Positions 4,717 to 5,416 of a DNA stretch of 5,416 nt are shown here, one piece after another. The position numbers and the translations under genes are program-made. Under the pieces are notes generated by a model, which ran no database searches, was not told the DNA's origin, and saw nothing but the letters and a program-made list of their open reading frames with translations. Source of the DNA: DAOTXK01 sp034435395. Lineage in GTDB: Bacteria; Chloroflexota; Anaerolineae; Aggregatilineales; Ch27. The stretch lies in the NCBI GenBank assembly GCA_034435395.1, contig DAOTXK010000109.1:1-5416 (forward strand), written 5' to 3'. Every line of letters starts with the position of its first letter. The first letter of the stretch is position 1.

Positions 4717-5416
4717 CTACTCGTACTTCCCATTCCAGTTGGCGAGGGTGTTCTCCTGCGGGATCAGGTCCAGCCGGTGGCCGACAAGCTCAAACGCCTT
4801 GAGGGCGCGATCCAGATGTTCCTGCCGGTGGGTGGCCATGTAACTGGTGCGGAGCAGACTTCGGTTGGGCGGCACGCCGGGCGGGATCACCGGATTGGTG
4901 TACACGCCCTCCTCCACCAGCGCCATCCAGGCCAGCCCGGTGCGGTACATCTCGCCGATGATGATCGGGATGATGGGGGTGTTGCTGGTGCCGGTGTCAT
5001 AACCCAGATGCTTGAACCCGGACATCATATACCGGGCATTGCGCCACAGGTTCTCGACGTGCTCCGGCTCGCTTTCGATGATGTCCACCGCTGCCATCAC
5101 CGTCGCCAACAGGGAGGCGGGCAGCGCGGCGCTGAAGATCAAGGAGCGCGCATGGTGCTGGATATAATGAATGATCGGCTCATCACCGGCAATAAAACCG
5201 CCGATGGCGGCGAAACTTTTGCTGAACGTCCCCATGATCAGGTCAACTTCGTCGGTCAGGCCAAAATGGGCCGCCGTGCCGCGCCCGTTGCCGAGCACCC
5301 CCATGCTGTGGGCATCATCGACCATGATTCGCGCGCCATAACGCTGGCAGATCGCCACGATCTCCGGCAGCGGGGCGATATCCCCGGCCATGCTGTACAC
5401 GCCGTCCACCACCACC
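4717..5416 (-). CDS. Alpha-oxoamine synthase, serine palmitoyltransferase-like (3' part; 5' end outside window)
   Basis: The C-terminal 233 or so residues of a PLP-dependent fold-type I enzyme of the KBL/BioF/ALAS/SPT family, which condenses an amino acid with an acyl-CoA and releases CO2. Members are near 400 residues, so about 165 are missing beyond 5416. The first residues, VVDGVYSMAGD, match the family's DGVFSMDGD segment and are internal; the GTG at 5415 is a Val codon, not a start. VDDAHSMGVLG carries the Asp that binds the PLP ring nitrogen and the adjacent His. GTFSKSFAAIGGF carries the Schiff-base Lys (K66 of the visible part). The RTSYMATH segment near the C-terminus fits the family's substrate-carboxylate Arg region. 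FSKS followed by GGF resembles bacterial serine palmitoyltransferases, while KBL, BioF and ALAS typically have LGK, LSK or LAK there. Family membership is firm. SPT activity is inferred; 2-amino-3-ketobutyrate CoA ligase or another acyl condensation is the alternative. Stop is TAG at 4719-4717. Confidence 0.9.
   Translation of the reverse strand, partial: VVVDGVYSMAGDIAPLPEIVAICQRYGARIMVDDAHSMGVLGNGRGTAAHFGLTDEVDLIMGTFSKSFAAIGGFIAGDEPIIHYIQHHARSLIFSAALPASLLATVMAAVDIIESEPEHVENLWRNARYMMSGFKHLGYDTGTSNTPIIPIIIGEMYRTGLAWMALVEEGVYTNPVIPPGVPPNRSLLRTSYMATHRQEHLDRALKAFELVGHRLDLIPQENTLANWNGKYE

Overview
This 5.4 kb window looks like an ordinary chromosomal segment of a high-GC bacterium, most likely a member of the Chloroflexota (Anaerolineae-like). 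That placement is an inference from protein style: a soluble GAF/HisKA_3 sensor kinase, a NodB deacetylase with a long Pro/Thr/Gly linker behind a membrane anchor, an Ino1-type inositol phosphate synthase resembling the actinobacterial enzyme, and a serine-palmitoyltransferase-like PLP enzyme. There is no marker gene, rRNA or tRNA to fix the taxonomy. No mobile element, CRISPR array, attachment site or RNA gene was seen.

Layout. The left half (1-2548) is one minus-strand block read right to left: a membrane-anchored polysaccharide deacetylase (1466-2548), then after 30 bp a cytoplasmic GAF-domain histidine kinase (266-1435), then after 140 bp the start of a response regulator cut by the window edge (1-125). 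The 140 bp gap holds a bulged hairpin and a weak promoter-like box. A divergent intergenic region (2549-2759) has a TATAAT box facing left and a -35/-10 pair facing right. The plus-strand block is a CPBP-family (CAAX protease-like) membrane protein (2760-3425) and, 110 bp later, myo-inositol-1-phosphate synthase (3536-4633). It converges on the 3' part of an alpha-oxoamine synthase (4717-5416, minus strand). An 83 bp gap with a perfect 10-bp stem separates the two.

How the genes may work together. The left block reads as a two-component system placed behind an envelope-modifying enzyme. The kinase's GAF domain keeps a His and a Tyr at the spacing of the heme ligand and distal Tyr of mycobacterial DosS/DosT, so a heme-based gas or redox input is a testable idea. 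On the right, inositol phosphate synthase lies beside a serine-palmitoyltransferase-like enzyme, which makes inositol-containing lipids, possibly inositol sphingolipids, a reasonable hypothesis. The two genes are convergent rather than in one operon, so the link is only by proximity. I saw no gene set that stands out as a wholly undescribed system. The strongest leads are the putative heme GAF kinase and the inositol/sphingolipid neighbourhood.
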